Assembly: GCA_947497315.1 (NCBI GenBank)
Contig: CANMFX010000003.1
Coordinates: 124,001-188,000, forward strand
DNA from: an uncultured Sphingomonadaceae bacterium
GTDB taxonomy: Bacteria; Pseudomonadota; Alphaproteobacteria; Sphingomonadales; Sphingomonadaceae
DNA length: 64,000 nucleotides
Direction of reading: 5' to 3'
Of the stretch, positions 43,309 through 52,100 are shown one piece after another (within the stretch, counting starts at the first letter, position 1; every line of letters begins with the position of its first letter). A program made the position numbers and the translations under genes. Under the pieces are notes generated by a model that saw nothing but the letters and a program-made list of their open reading frames with translations, had not been told where the DNA came from and searched no databases.

Positions 43309-44346
43309 TTGAGTTTTTCGGAATTTATGATTGCCCTGGCGTTGACCAACGCACCGGCAACCCCCACACCCCCACCGACCATTGCGGATCGCTCCTTTGA
43401 TATAGATACGGTCGAAGTGCAGGACCTGCGCGCGCCAGCATCACCGGCATCGTTATCGGCGCAGGCGCAGCTATTCGGCGCACTTGCCATCGCGCCGGGA
43501 GAAGCAGAGCCGTCAGCGCCGCCCGCTCAGGTGCCATGGCCTGTGCCGCTGGAGCCGTCAGCACCGCCACAGACACTGGACGAACCGCTCCTGCCTGCCG
43601 ATCCCGCAGGGCCCGATGCTGATCTTGCGGCTGATCCGGCGGATGGTAACGAAATCGTCGTAACGGCTCGCCCGCGCGCGCCAAAGATCGACCCATTGCA
43701 AGAACTGAATGCGGACAGTTTTGAGGTTATTCAGGACGTTGACGATGCCGTGGTCGGTCCCGTCGCACTGGCTTATGAAGATACCGTGCCGAGCCCGGTC
43801 CGCAGCGGCATCTCGAATTTTTTGAGCAATCTGGGTGAGCCGATTGTTTTCCTGAACTATCTGCTGCAGCTCAAACCCGGCAAGGCGATGGAGACACTGG
43901 GCCGCTTCACCATCAACTCGACCATCGGAATTGGCGGGCTGGTGGATGTCGCCAAAAAGCCGCCGTTTAACCTGCCCAAGCGTAATAACGGCTTTGCCAA
44001 TACGCTGGGCTATTATGGTGTCGAGCCGGGGCCGTTTCTGTTTCTGCCGCTGATCGGGCCGACGACTGTCCGCGATCTGTTCGGGCGTGTGGTTGATCTA
44101 TCGGTCTTGCCAGTCGCGGTCGGTAAACCGTTTAACGAGCTTGTCTACACGCTCCCGGCCGGGATTATTACCTCGCTCGATACCCGCGCCGAGCAGGACG
44201 AGCAGTTCAGGAAGCTGCGCGAAGCCGATGATCCTTATACGGCCACAAGAGAGCTTTATCTGAAGCAGCGGCAGGCGGAAATTGACGCGCTGCGCGGGAA
44301 GAAGCCGGAACAACAAGAGGGCGCTGATACCCAATCCCCCCGATAG
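43309..44346 (+). CDS. mlaA: MlaA/VacJ family protein with Pro/Ala-rich N-terminal extension
   Basis: A 345-residue protein with an MlaA (VacJ) domain in the C-terminal half, from about residue 150. It includes LSNLGEPIVFLNYLLQLKPG, RFTINSTIGIGGLVDVA, GFANTLGYYGVEPGPFLFLP and GPTTVRDLFGRVVD, as in the outer-membrane component that returns phospholipids. The first 130 residues are Pro/Ala-rich and acidic (e.g. APPAQVPWPVPLEPSAPP, ADPAGPDADLAADPAD), and no lipobox is visible, unlike E. coli MlaA. The start is TTG at 43309 or ATG at 43327; neither ribosome site is decisive. No mla transporter genes are adjacent. Confidence 0.82.
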   Translation: MSFSEFMIALALTNAPATPTPPPTIADRSFDIDTVEVQDLRAPASPASLSAQAQLFGALAIAPGEAEPSAPPAQVPWPVPLEPSAPPQTLDEPLLPADPAGPDADLAADPADGNEIVVTARPRAPKIDPLQELNADSFEVIQDVDDAVVGPVALAYEDTVPSPVRSGISNFLSNLGEPIVFLNYLLQLKPGKAMETLGRFTINSTIGIGGLVDVAKKPPFNLPKRNNGFANTLGYYGVEPGPFLFLPLIGPTTVRDLFGRVVDLSVLPVAVGKPFNELVYTLPAGIITSLDTRAEQDEQFRKLREADDPYTATRELYLKQRQAEIDALRGKKPEQQEGADTQSPR

Positions 44347-44382
44347 GCTTGCTATTCCCGGCTACTCGCTCCTGTCCGATAT

Positions 44383-44396
44383 TTGACCCAGATCAA
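44383..44396 (+). promoter_or_regulatory. FNR/FixK-type box
   Basis: TTGACCCAGATCAA matches TTGA-N6-TCAA, the Fnr/FixK/Anr consensus TTGATN4ATCAA with one difference. It is centred about 61 bases before the small gene at 44451, a spacing that suits activation at a promoter near 44430. Confidence 0.65.
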
Positions 44397-44450
44397 AGCA
44401 AAGCCCTCGCTTCGCTGCCAACATCCGGTCCGATAAAAAGGAGATGTGAG

Positions 44451-44567
44451 ATGTCGGATCACATGATGCAGTGGCCAGTATTGCTATTCATCGGGATGGT
44501 GGCCTTTTTCGGTGTGGGCCTGATCTTCGGGACCATCGCCGAAACCCTGAATGAACGAAAGGAATAA
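44451..44567 (+). CDS. 38-residue single-pass membrane protein
   Basis: A micro-protein, MSDHMMQWPVLLFIGMVAFF… , with one membrane helix (about 8-28) and a charged tail (ETLNERKE). It has an excellent ribosome site, AAAAGGAGATGTGAG, 7-8 bases before ATG, and an FNR-type box 55-68 bases upstream. Its size resembles small subunits of respiratory oxidases such as CydX or CcoQ, but the sequence is not one that I recognise. Expression at low oxygen is inferred from the box. Confidence 0.72.
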   Translation: MSDHMMQWPVLLFIGMVAFFGVGLIFGTIAETLNERKE

Positions 44568-44694
44568 GGGTCAGCGGAGAGCGAACCTTGCCGGGCATCG
44601 ATATCTGATCGGGCCTGCTAAAATCGGATAGGGTGGGGCTGGTTCAGGCCAGCCTCCGGTAATTCGCGCCACGGCCCGTTTACTTTTCACAAAA

Positions 44695-44713
44695 CTGTCA
44701 TGAAACTGTTTTG
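44695..44713 (+). promoter_or_regulatory. Pho box-like direct repeat
   Basis: CTGTCATGAAACTGTTTTG closely resembles a Pho box (two CTGTCAT-type repeats spaced by 4), and TTTTCAC-AAAA just upstream is a partial third unit. It abuts the start codon of the next gene, which is an odd position for an activator site; it could be a chance match or indicate a downstream start. Confidence 0.4.
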
Positions 44714-45328
44714 ATGATTACGTTGAGACACGAATTGGCAATTTATACCGCCGCCGGACTGGGCATTCTGGCAATGGCGGCGGCGTCAGTGGATTTTCGC
44801 CATGGAGCCTTTTTCCGGGAAGATGGCGTTGTTGAAATGGCGGCAGCACTGCTCTTTCTGGCGGCCTTGGTAATCGGTGTTCATCGGCGGTTGTTCCGCA
44901 GCTGGACCGGATTTATTTTTTGTGTCCTCGCCTTGCTTGCCTGTTTGAGTGAGATAAGTTTCGGTGCCCGTTTTCTGGACTTTGCCATGCCGGCAATGGC
45001 GGGCGGCGGCGAGTTGGACGGGGCGCAGGATCTGGTGATGCTGGCCTACCGGGCGGCTGCCGATAGAGGCTTGTTACCACTGGCGGGGGTGCTGGTTGTG
45101 GTACTACCGGCCTTGGTTTCGGTACTGGCCTGGCGCAGCGGACATCTGGCGCAGGTCGTGGCATGGTTCAATGCCGATGATGGCCGTTCTACGCTGGCCG
45201 TCGGGATGGCCGTCATCGGTCTGGCGGTGGTCCTTGATGTGATGGAAGCCGTGCGCTTTGCCGAGGAAACGCTCGAGCTTTTTGGTGCCGCTCTGTTTGT
45301 CACAGCGGCTTTGCGTTTCGACCGATAA
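44714..45328 (+). CDS. Unknown integral membrane protein
   Basis: A 204-residue protein with about six hydrophobic segments (AIYTAAGLGILAMAAASVDF; VEMAAALLFLAALVIGVH; WTGFIFCVLALLACLSEISF; GLLPLAGVLVVVLPALVSVLAW; LAVGMAVIGLAVVLDVM; LELFGAALFVTAALRF). A conserved-looking loop is HGAFFREDGVVE. Family unknown. ATG at 44714 is favoured over TTG at 44711. No ribosome site is evident, and the Pho box-like sequence overlaps the start, so a leaderless or later start remains possible. Confidence 0.68.
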   Translation: MITLRHELAIYTAAGLGILAMAAASVDFRHGAFFREDGVVEMAAALLFLAALVIGVHRRLFRSWTGFIFCVLALLACLSEISFGARFLDFAMPAMAGGGELDGAQDLVMLAYRAAADRGLLPLAGVLVVVLPALVSVLAWRSGHLAQVVAWFNADDGRSTLAVGMAVIGLAVVLDVMEAVRFAEETLELFGAALFVTAALRFDR

Positions 45329-45560
45329 TGTGGCCGGGGCCTGGCCCTTACCAAGCAAGACAACAGAAATAGAACCAATATGAGTCTATCTCGGTTTGTC
45401 TGACAATCGGACGTTGGCGCAAAACTGGCATTTGATTGGACCGTAGCGATAGGGCCATCAGCACCTGCGAAATCAGACTTCTTGATCTTGCGTGAATTTA
45501 CCCCATTATGAGTCATTCCGGGGTTAACAAGGGGCAATTCACAATGCTAAATTATTGGTT

Positions 45561-46139
45561 ATGTTAGAAAAACACTCTCGCTTCGTCACTCTGGCCACCG
45601 CGGCGCTGGCCATGACCATCTCACCAGTTTTTGCACAGGCAGCCAGCCCGCCACCGGCAAAGAAGGAGCTCGTTCGACCGGACATTCCATCGCGCGAGCA
45701 CTATCCCGATGCAGGGCAGGCTTTCGGGATGACCTGGTATTATAACAATGACAACGACAACCCGTTTGTCGCCTTTCAGGTTCCTGAAACCGACAATCAG
45801 CTATGGACCATGTCTTGCCGCAAGCAAAAAGACGGAAGCGTGCGCATTGCCAATATGATTATCGCCACGCCGAAAGAGCTGGTCGCAGAGGATCGTTTTG
45901 GTTTCACGATCAGGGTTGATGATCGTCGGTCGATCGGCGTGCTGGCGCGGATGTTACCGGCCAATCTTGAGGGCGAAGATTATCATATGCCGCAATTTTA
46001 TTTGCCTGCCGATCATGCGCTTTTTCCAGCGCTGGCCAAGGGCAATCGGGCCTATGTAAATCTGAATGGCAACAAGTTCAGCTTGCACCTTAATGGATCC
46101 GGTGATGCGCTGACCAAATTTCTAAAGGCCTGCCAATAA
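45561..46139 (+). CDS. Exported protein of unknown function
   Basis: A 192-residue protein with a Sec signal (VTLATAALAMTISPVFAQA) followed by a Pro-rich linker. The body has AFGMTWYYNNDNDNPFVAFQ and CRKQKDGSVRIANMIIATP, a beta-rich composition, and a final Cys (KACQ) that could pair with the earlier one. Not recognised. ATG at 45561 was preferred to an upstream TTG at 45555. The 230-base region before it contains TCTGACAATCGGAC, related to the palindrome before the next gene. Confidence 0.65.
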   Translation: MLEKHSRFVTLATAALAMTISPVFAQAASPPPAKKELVRPDIPSREHYPDAGQAFGMTWYYNNDNDNPFVAFQVPETDNQLWTMSCRKQKDGSVRIANMIIATPKELVAEDRFGFTIRVDDRRSIGVLARMLPANLEGEDYHMPQFYLPADHALFPALAKGNRAYVNLNGNKFSLHLNGSGDALTKFLKACQ

Positions 46140-46223
46140 TCAACCATTGGTCGCAGCTGAAAAACCGGCTGGCGACAATTGTAGAGGATGAATAGTCCTG
46201 TTGGGTTTTGTTCATATTTCTCC

Positions 46224-46250
46224 CGTTATTTCTGACAATCAGACATAACG
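46224..46250. promoter_or_regulatory. 27-base palindrome upstream of glycine-zipper gene
   Basis: CGTTAT-T-TCTGA-CAA-TCAGA-C-ATAACG, a dyad with 11 matched positions per arm and one mismatch pair, just before the ribosome site AAGGGAG. A related core, TCTGACAATCGGAC, lies at about 45400 before the previous gene. This may be an operator shared by the two exported-protein genes; the regulator is unknown. Confidence 0.5.
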
Positions 46251-46263
46251 AAGGGAGTTTGAC

Positions 46264-46656
46264 ATGAAGAAAACGATATTAAGCCTAACCGCCGCCGCGC
46301 TGTTTTTGCCGGCTACGCCAGCACTAGCTGATGCGGGTGGCTATACTGATCATGGTGGCCCTGTCGCGGGTTTCTATCGGGTCAGTGATGATGACTGGGA
46401 CGACGATGATGACGATCGCTATTACAAGCCCCGCCGGTTGAAACGCGGGGATCGCTACTGGCGTGGCCGCGACGGGCGCTATTATTGCAAGCGCAAGGAC
46501 GGCACGACGGGACTGATCATTGGTGGCGCCGTCGGGGCGCTCCTTGGCCGGGAAATTGATGGCGGCCGGGACCGGACTGTTGGAACTGTGCTGGGTGCTG
46601 CCGGTGGTGCGCTTTTGGGCCGGGAGATTGATCGCGGAAAATTGCGCTGCCGTTAA
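46264..46656 (+). CDS. Exported glycine-zipper 2TM protein
   Basis: A 130-residue envelope protein with a Sec signal (LTAAALFLPATPALA), a central stretch rich in Asp, Arg and Tyr (DDDWDDDDDDRYYKP, RGDRYWRGRDGRYYCK) and two glycine-zipper repeats: GGAVGALLGREIDGG and GAAGGALLGREIDRG. It belongs to the glycine-zipper 2TM type seen in 17 kDa antigen-like and SlyB-like proteins, but lacks a lipobox. AAGGGAG lies 8 bases before ATG. A related gene is at 48.6 kb. Confidence 0.82.
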   Translation: MKKTILSLTAAALFLPATPALADAGGYTDHGGPVAGFYRVSDDDWDDDDDDRYYKPRRLKRGDRYWRGRDGRYYCKRKDGTTGLIIGGAVGALLGREIDGGRDRTVGTVLGAAGGALLGREIDRGKLRCR

Positions 46657-46703
46657 GTGATCGGGCTGTAGCGTTTGCTTGAGCTCATCGATGAAATGCA
46701 AAA

Positions 46704-46731
46704 CCCGGTCCTGATGGTCTTCAGGGCCGGG
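46704..46731. terminator. Bidirectional terminator candidate
   Basis: CCCGGTCCTGA and TCAGGGCCGGG pair around TGGTCT with one T-G wobble. On the minus strand TTTTGC follows the stem; on the plus strand CTTTCATTT follows. It lies between the glycine-zipper gene and the convergent peptide array, so it can serve both. Confidence 0.65.
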
Positions 46732-46759
46732 CTTTCATTTGGGGGACAGGGAAGGGGAT

Positions 46760-46879
46760 TTAGATGATCAGGGATGCGGCATTTTGTGTGGCGGGGACAA
46801 TGCTGGCGCCAACAAAAAGGGCTGAAGAGATAAGGGCGGCGATGGCGGCGGTGATTTGGGCAGTGAAGTTACGGGGCAT
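46760..46879 (-). CDS. 39-residue hydrophobic peptide, copy A
   Basis: First of three tandem paralogues, MPRNFTAQITAAIAALISSA… ending AASLII. It has one hydrophobic stretch of about 24 residues. AAGGATTT lies before the ATG at good spacing. It shares the pattern FxxQ-xx-AA-(F/I)-AAL-(F/I)SxA and GASxxPA..NAAS with copies B and C. It is the most divergent and lies last in the minus-strand transcript. Possible roles are a secreted peptide or a small membrane peptide; neither can be chosen from sequence. Confidence 0.75.
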   Translation of the reverse strand: MPRNFTAQITAAIAALISSALFVGASIVPATQNAASLII

Positions 46880-46915
46880 GATGAAATCCTTGGGGGTTTG
46901 GGGCTGGTCCGGTGA

Positions 46916-47035
46916 CTAGATCACCAGGGACGCGGCGTTTTGGGCGGCTGGGCCAACGCTGGCGCTAATCATTACGGCTGCAGAGAAAAGAGCGGCGAAG
47001 GCGGCGAGAACCTGGTTTTGAACGTTGGTGGTCAT
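46916..47035 (-). CDS. 39-residue hydrophobic peptide, copy B
   Basis: Second paralogue of the array, starting MTTNVQNQVLAAFAALFSAA and ending AAQNAASLVI. It is about 75% identical to copy C over its length and preceded by AAAGGAAAA. The hydrophobic core A-A-F-A-A-L-F-S-A-A-V-M-I-S-A-S-V-G-P-A is a potential signal-like or membrane segment. The gene is separated by 36 and 32 bases from its neighbours. Confidence 0.78.
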   Translation of the reverse strand: MTTNVQNQVLAAFAALFSAAVMISASVGPAAQNAASLVI

Positions 47036-47067
47036 GATGAATTTTCCTTTTGAATTCTGGTTAGAGA

Positions 47068-47190
47068 TTAAGCGATGAATGAAGCGGTGGTTTGAACGGC
47101 TGGGCCAACGCTGGCGCTGATCAGTACAGCGGCGGAGAACAGAGCGGCGAAAGCGGCGACAACTTGGTTTTGGATATTTACGTTCGACAT
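47068..47190 (-). CDS. 40-residue hydrophobic peptide, copy C
   Basis: Third paralogue and first in transcription order, starting MSNVNIQNQVVAAFAALFSA and ending AVQTTASFIA. AAGGAA lies before the ATG. The frame is open upstream of this ATG, but the downstream position is supported by the ribosome site and by alignment with copies A and B. Conservation of frame, length and start context across three copies shows that these are real genes. The family is unknown to me. Confidence 0.78.
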   Translation of the reverse strand: MSNVNIQNQVVAAFAALFSAAVLISASVGPAVQTTASFIA

Positions 47191-47539
47191 TTTAAATTCC
47201 TTCTTGGCTAAATTTGGTTTTTCGCGGTTGGGTTTGCGAAGATGTCCATAGCATTGCATAGGGCGTGCCAGTTTTGACAAATCTTTATAATACAATAGGT
47301 TATGATTGTTCTCCATCGCTTAGAGTTTTCTTGGAAGCTAATAAGTGGGAAAATGAACCAATAAATGGTTTGCTCTGTTGGGAAATATCACCAATCAGCC
47401 TGTTCATGACCTTACTGTTGTTGCAAGCACAGGAACGGTCCGGATTTACTCGTGCAAAACCGGAGGATATTCCCACAGGATGGGTTTGGGTTAGTTTGCA
47501 GTTTCGCCTGGCGGCTGGTGCCATGAAACTGCGATGGTT
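47191..47539. other. AT-rich gap with no supported gene
   Basis: About 350 bases between the peptide array and the SDR gene. The sequence is AT-rich, with one TTGACA hexamer at 47274 but no well-spaced -10 for it. A 92-residue frame on the plus strand and a 74-residue frame on the minus strand lack ribosome sites and recognisable motifs. It probably holds the promoter for the peptide array. Confidence 0.6.
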
Positions 47540-48316
47540 TTAATAGGGTGCAGTTCCGCCATCGACGCTCAGCGCAGCACCGGTAATCCCGGCACCAGCA
47601 TCAGAGGCAAGCAGCAATGCCATCGCAGCGACTTCCTCTACAGTGTTGGGGCGTTTGAGCGCGCTTTCTTGAGAAAACATGTCGATCATTTCCTCGAATG
47701 TCATGCCAAGACCCTCGGCAGTGGTCGGCCCGTTATCGAGAATGAGATCGGTCAGTACCAGGCCAGGACAGATGGAATTGACGGTGATACCCATTGTGCC
47801 CACTTCCTGGGCCACCGCCTTGGTCATGCCGTTTATGCCGTGCTTGGCGATCGTATATGGTGCAAAAGTTGGCTTGCCCATCTTGCCTTCGGTCGAACTG
47901 ATATTGATGACGCGACCGGATTGCTGAGCGATCATGGGCTTTAGCGCCCGGCGGGTTGCCCAGAATGTCGCGTAGATATTCCACTTCATAGCTTCATCGA
48001 AAGCCTCATCGGTAAGATCGACGAGCGGAGCAAGGTCACCAGCACCGCCGGCATTGTTGACGAGAATATCGACCGTACCAAAATTTGCGACCGTCTGGTC
48101 AACAAAACCCTCAACTGACTCTTGTTGCATGACATCGCCAGCGATGAAAATGGCGCGGTCACCTACGTTCAGTTCTTCGATAACTTTTGCGCCTTTTTCA
48201 GGATTACGGGCAAACAAGGCTACATTGGCACCCTCCGCCAGAAAGATCTCCGCTATGCCGTGTCCTATACCCGCAGTACCGCCCGTAATAGCGGCAGTTT
48301 TGCCTTTCAGTTGCAT
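47540..48316 (-). CDS. Short-chain dehydrogenase/reductase
   Basis: Classical SDR of 258 residues. The cofactor motif TGGTAGIG (12-19) is followed by NNAGGAG, and the active site has Ser in ISSTEGK and Tyr-x3-Lys in APYTIAKHGINGMTK. The C-terminal AALSVDGGTAPY is the FabG-like ending. It most resembles 3-oxoacyl-ACP reductase-like SDRs; the substrate is unknown. ATG at 48316, with GAGAATATC just before. It is the only SDR in this region and has no obvious operon partner. Confidence 0.88.
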   Translation of the reverse strand: MQLKGKTAAITGGTAGIGHGIAEIFLAEGANVALFARNPEKGAKVIEELNVGDRAIFIAGDVMQQESVEGFVDQTVANFGTVDILVNNAGGAGDLAPLVDLTDEAFDEAMKWNIYATFWATRRALKPMIAQQSGRVINISSTEGKMGKPTFAPYTIAKHGINGMTKAVAQEVGTMGITVNSICPGLVLTDLILDNGPTTAEGLGMTFEEMIDMFSQESALKRPNTVEEVAAMALLLASDAGAGITGAALSVDGGTAPY

Positions 48317-48576
48317 GATATTCTCCCAAAATTTCTTGCCATCTAGTTATCGGTGGAAGGCGGCAGCAGCAATCATTCAAAAGGTTAGGAGCGAGAAATA
48401 GGACGCTCAAGGCATTGGTAGATAAGCGAAACTTCTAATATGTTCATAAAAATAGCGTTGAATATGAACCTCAGATAAAACCAACATTCAGCAAGCGGTC
48501 AATCCACTTCACCTAGAACCAATCTCGTCGGGCATCAAACGAGTCGGATCACGACAATCCTTTTGGAGTAGAAGTA

Positions 48577-49005
48577 ATGATCAACAAGGTTTTAGGAACA
48601 CTCGCCATCACCACCGCTGCTGTTTCGGCGATGGCCTTCGCAACGCCCGCTGAAGCGCGTGGTGGTTATTATCAAGGCTATAACGACGGCTATTATCAGC
48701 ATGTTGGTGATGACCGCCGCTATTATCGTCGTGGCGATTATTACCGGGATGACCGTTATTATGACCGCCGGGATCGTCGTGCTTATCGTGAAAAGCGTCG
48801 TTATTATCGCGACAAGCGTCGCTATCGCAATGATCGTCGCCGTTATCGTGGATGTGATCGCGGTACGGGCGGCACCATAATCGGTGCTATTGCTGGCGGA
48901 TTGCTGGGCAATGAAGTAGCTGGCCGCGGTAGCAAGACCGAAGGCACGATCATTGGTGGTGCAGTTGGTGCGCTTGCCGGTCGGGCGATTGATCGCAACT
49001 GCTGA
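48577..49005 (+). CDS. Exported glycine-zipper protein, Tyr/Arg-rich
   Basis: A 142-residue envelope protein with a signal (ITTAAVSAMAFATPAEA), a long Tyr/Arg/Asp-rich stretch (YYRRGDYYRDDRYYDRRDRR) and a C-terminal glycine zipper, GGTIIGAIAGGLLGNEVAG and TIIGGAVGALAGRAID. It is a relative of the protein at 46.3 kb. TTTTGGAGTAGAAGTA provides the ribosome site before ATG. The basic stretch could bind peptidoglycan, LPS or nucleic acid; that is inference. Confidence 0.82.
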   Translation: MINKVLGTLAITTAAVSAMAFATPAEARGGYYQGYNDGYYQHVGDDRRYYRRGDYYRDDRYYDRRDRRAYREKRRYYRDKRRYRNDRRRYRGCDRGTGGTIIGAIAGGLLGNEVAGRGSKTEGTIIGGAVGALAGRAIDRNC

Positions 49006-49031
49006 TGGGATCGCATGAAGATTGAAGATAA

Positions 49032-49123
49032 GCCCTCTGTATTCTGGCTTTGAATACAGAGGGCCTATATTCCTCGCGTCGCGTATCGAGGAAAGGGGAC
49101 CGTGGTCGTAAGCTCCGGTCCCC
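49032..49123. terminator. Two hairpins between convergent genes
   Basis: GCCCTCTGTATTC / GAATACAGAGGGC (49032-49044 and 49052-49064) is a perfect 13-bp stem with a 7-base loop. GGGGACCG / CGGTCCCC (49095-49102 and 49116-49123) is a second stem followed on the plus strand by GTTTCTTTG. Together they separate the glycine-zipper gene from the cytochrome operon. Confidence 0.75.
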
Positions 49124-49149
49124 GTTTCTTTGTCAGTCTATCCGATGTA

Positions 49150-52100
49150 TCACCGGCGCGCCAGCATTGGCGGTACAGGGCCGATCCAATCCGATAAATC
49201 AACCTCGTCCTTCACGAAATAGGGCTTGCCCTTGCTGTTGAGATAAAAGCGCTGCATTTCGCTGCGGGTAAAGGGCCGGGAACCTAGTCGGCCGAACACG
49301 GCCATCTGTCCACCGGTTTCATCCACTGCCCGGTCACGATCCAGTCCCTTGGACAAGGCCAGTGCGGGTTTGGGGGTACGGGCAAAGGCAATCAGTTCCG
49401 GCATGGGCGGCGGTGAGAAGCCATAATAATTGGGCTGACTGTCCGGTGAGGTCAGCTGAATGACTTTCAGACCATTGCGGCCGTCGGCAACATAGGCAAA
49501 CAGAGTGGCATTGGTCGAACCGACAATGACGTCTTCTGCGTCATTCATCTGGCCGCCAAATGTTTCCTTGCGATAGATAACCGGTGCCGCTGGTTTTGTA
49601 ATGTTGGCAATCACTAAGCCTTCGTCTTTGGCGGCGATATAGGCATATGTACGGGCCAGGTAGAGGCGGCGGGCATTGTTCAGAGGAATTGTCCCGGACT
49701 CTACCGGAACCGGGTTTTCCATATCCGTCACATCGAACAGTTTTACGCCATCAGTATCGGTTACCCACAGATAGCGGAACTGCAATGCAGACGCCCGCGC
49801 GTCGGTCATAGGCATGGTGACAACATGGCGCGGTTTCAATGGATCGTTGAGGTCAATGACGACAAGCCCGCTCGCGGCTGTGATATAGGCATAATGGCCG
49901 GCCAGCGTGATATGCTTAGCCCCGTTCAAGACCCCGTCCGCATTCCAGGTAACGGCGCGCTTGAAGAAGTTATTGCGGAACTCACCGTCGGCCAGCGTGT
50001 TGATGTCGACAAGGATCAGGCCTTCTTCGCTATCGGTAATAACGGCATAATTATAGATCGGGTGGAATGCCTGTTCTTCATTAATCTCGCGCAGCTCGGC
50101 AGTGTTCCGTTCCGGTGCGACTGGCTGGTTGGTCGACAACGCCATGCAGGTTGCATTCTTGGTATCAACATGGGTGTCATGGCCCAAAGAAGAGAAGGGC
50201 GCCTTGACGATCCGTTCCGAGAAGCCCTTGTTTCCGATCGAAGCGACGTCATAGGCGCGGAAGCCGCCTTTACCCTCCGCGACAAACATATATTCACCTC
50301 GCAGCTGCAAACAGCGGACGCTGTCGCCGGTGCCCTGAACCACATTGGCAAATTCTTCCAGGGCTTTGGTCTCACCAGACAGATTGGCATCGAGCCGCTC
50401 GCCGCGCACCCAGTTGATGAGTTCGCGCCCATTATCTTCAACATGCATCCGCCAGTAATCGGGATAAGCATATTTTTGGAGGTAAGAACCGATGACCGCT
50501 TGCGGCTCATCCCATTCGGTCACGCGGACCGCTTCAAAGCCTTTGTCCATTCCGACCCAGGCATGCAGGCCGACAAAATTCACGAAATTTGTGCCCTGCA
50601 ACAGTAGCTGAGACATGATCGCATTATTGTCATTGGCTTCGCTTAAGTGACAATCGGAACATTGCTTGGTCTCGGTCTTGCGAACCGTGTGCGGGAAGTG
50701 CGGTGCAAAGGCTTGGCTGGAGAAACCGATGGCCGATATGGGCGGCTGCTGCACATAGATGCGTTCACGGTTGATATTGGTTGAGGAGAGCACCAGCGCT
50801 GAGGTTGACCGCACCGGTGCGATAATGCTGCCCTTGGTTGTCTGGTGACGGCCAAGCTGGAACATCTGATCGCGGGCAACCTGCGGGTTATAGGTGGCAT
50901 AGTTACGTGTAGTGCCGCCTTCATATTTATGGCTTTCCGTTTGCCAGTTGGCTTCAATCGGCAAATGGCAGCCGCCACAGCTGGTCGTCCAGCTCAAATG
51001 GCAGGTAAAGCACACCATATTCTCATCTTTATGCGCCCGATCAGCAGCGGGTACGCCAGTACCAAAGCTGTATTTCCCCGTTTCAGCGCCGGTCTTGGAC
51101 ATCAGCTTGGCACGAGCCGACTTCAGGTTGAAATCAGGGTGCGAACGATCAACGCTGTCTTTGACCAGACTGACCCGCCAGCTGAGTTCAGGGTCCACGA
51201 TAGAACGTTGGATCAATACCCGTTTGCCATTGGCGTCCTGCATCCACTCAAAGCGGCGTTGTCCATCGGCATTGCGCAGTAGGTTAAGGTTCTTGCCCTT
51301 CGGCCGCGCCGCCAGATTTGATGTCATCAATGTCGGATAAGCATCGGCGGTGCCGTGGCAGTCTTTGCAGTTTATCTCCACCGCATTGGCAACCTCGCCA
51401 TAGATCAGGCCGTTGCCGTGGCTATCCTGGGCGAAATGACAGTCTGCACACTGCATGCCAACTTCGGCATGGATGCTCATCATGTGGACGGATTTGCCCG
51501 GATTGATCCCGGGTTCAACGAATTTCTCTTCGTCCTCGCGGCGGAATTTTTCCGGATCATCATTGTCGACAATATCGCCATCTTCATCGAGCAGATTGCC
51601 GTCACGATCACGTTTCAATATGGCGCGGAAATTCCAGCCATGGCCATGATAGTCGGCAAATTGTGTATCCTTGGCCTTGCTGTTGAGATCATAGACATTA
51701 CGCAGGAAATCGAGATCGCCCCAAAGACCTTTGGGTGAAGCGGCTTCTGGATTGCGGTCGAGGATCTTGCGCACTTCTTCGGCATCGGGATATTTCTGCT
51801 GTTTATAAGTTTTCTGATATTCCTCATCACTCATGCCCACGGGCCGCGGCGTGGTATTGTTGGGCCCGGGCCACATCAGGGGGGCATCGGACTCATAGTC
51901 CCACATCGTATAGCCGAGGAAGCTGTTCAGGAAGATATTGGGCTGATGCATGTGACAGTTCATGCACTGGGCCGTTGGAATGGCGCGCGTGAAGGCGTGC
52001 TGGATAGGATGCCCCTTTTCCCGTTTCGCCGGGTCTATGTCGCCGCTGTGATCATCGCCATGTCCGTCATCATGGCCGCCCTTCTTGCTATAGGAAGCGT

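Noticed and set aside
47265-47543. A 92-residue plus-strand frame and a 74-residue minus-strand frame in the AT-rich gap
   Set aside because: No ribosome site, no recognisable motif and mixed composition. Neither can be supported from sequence.
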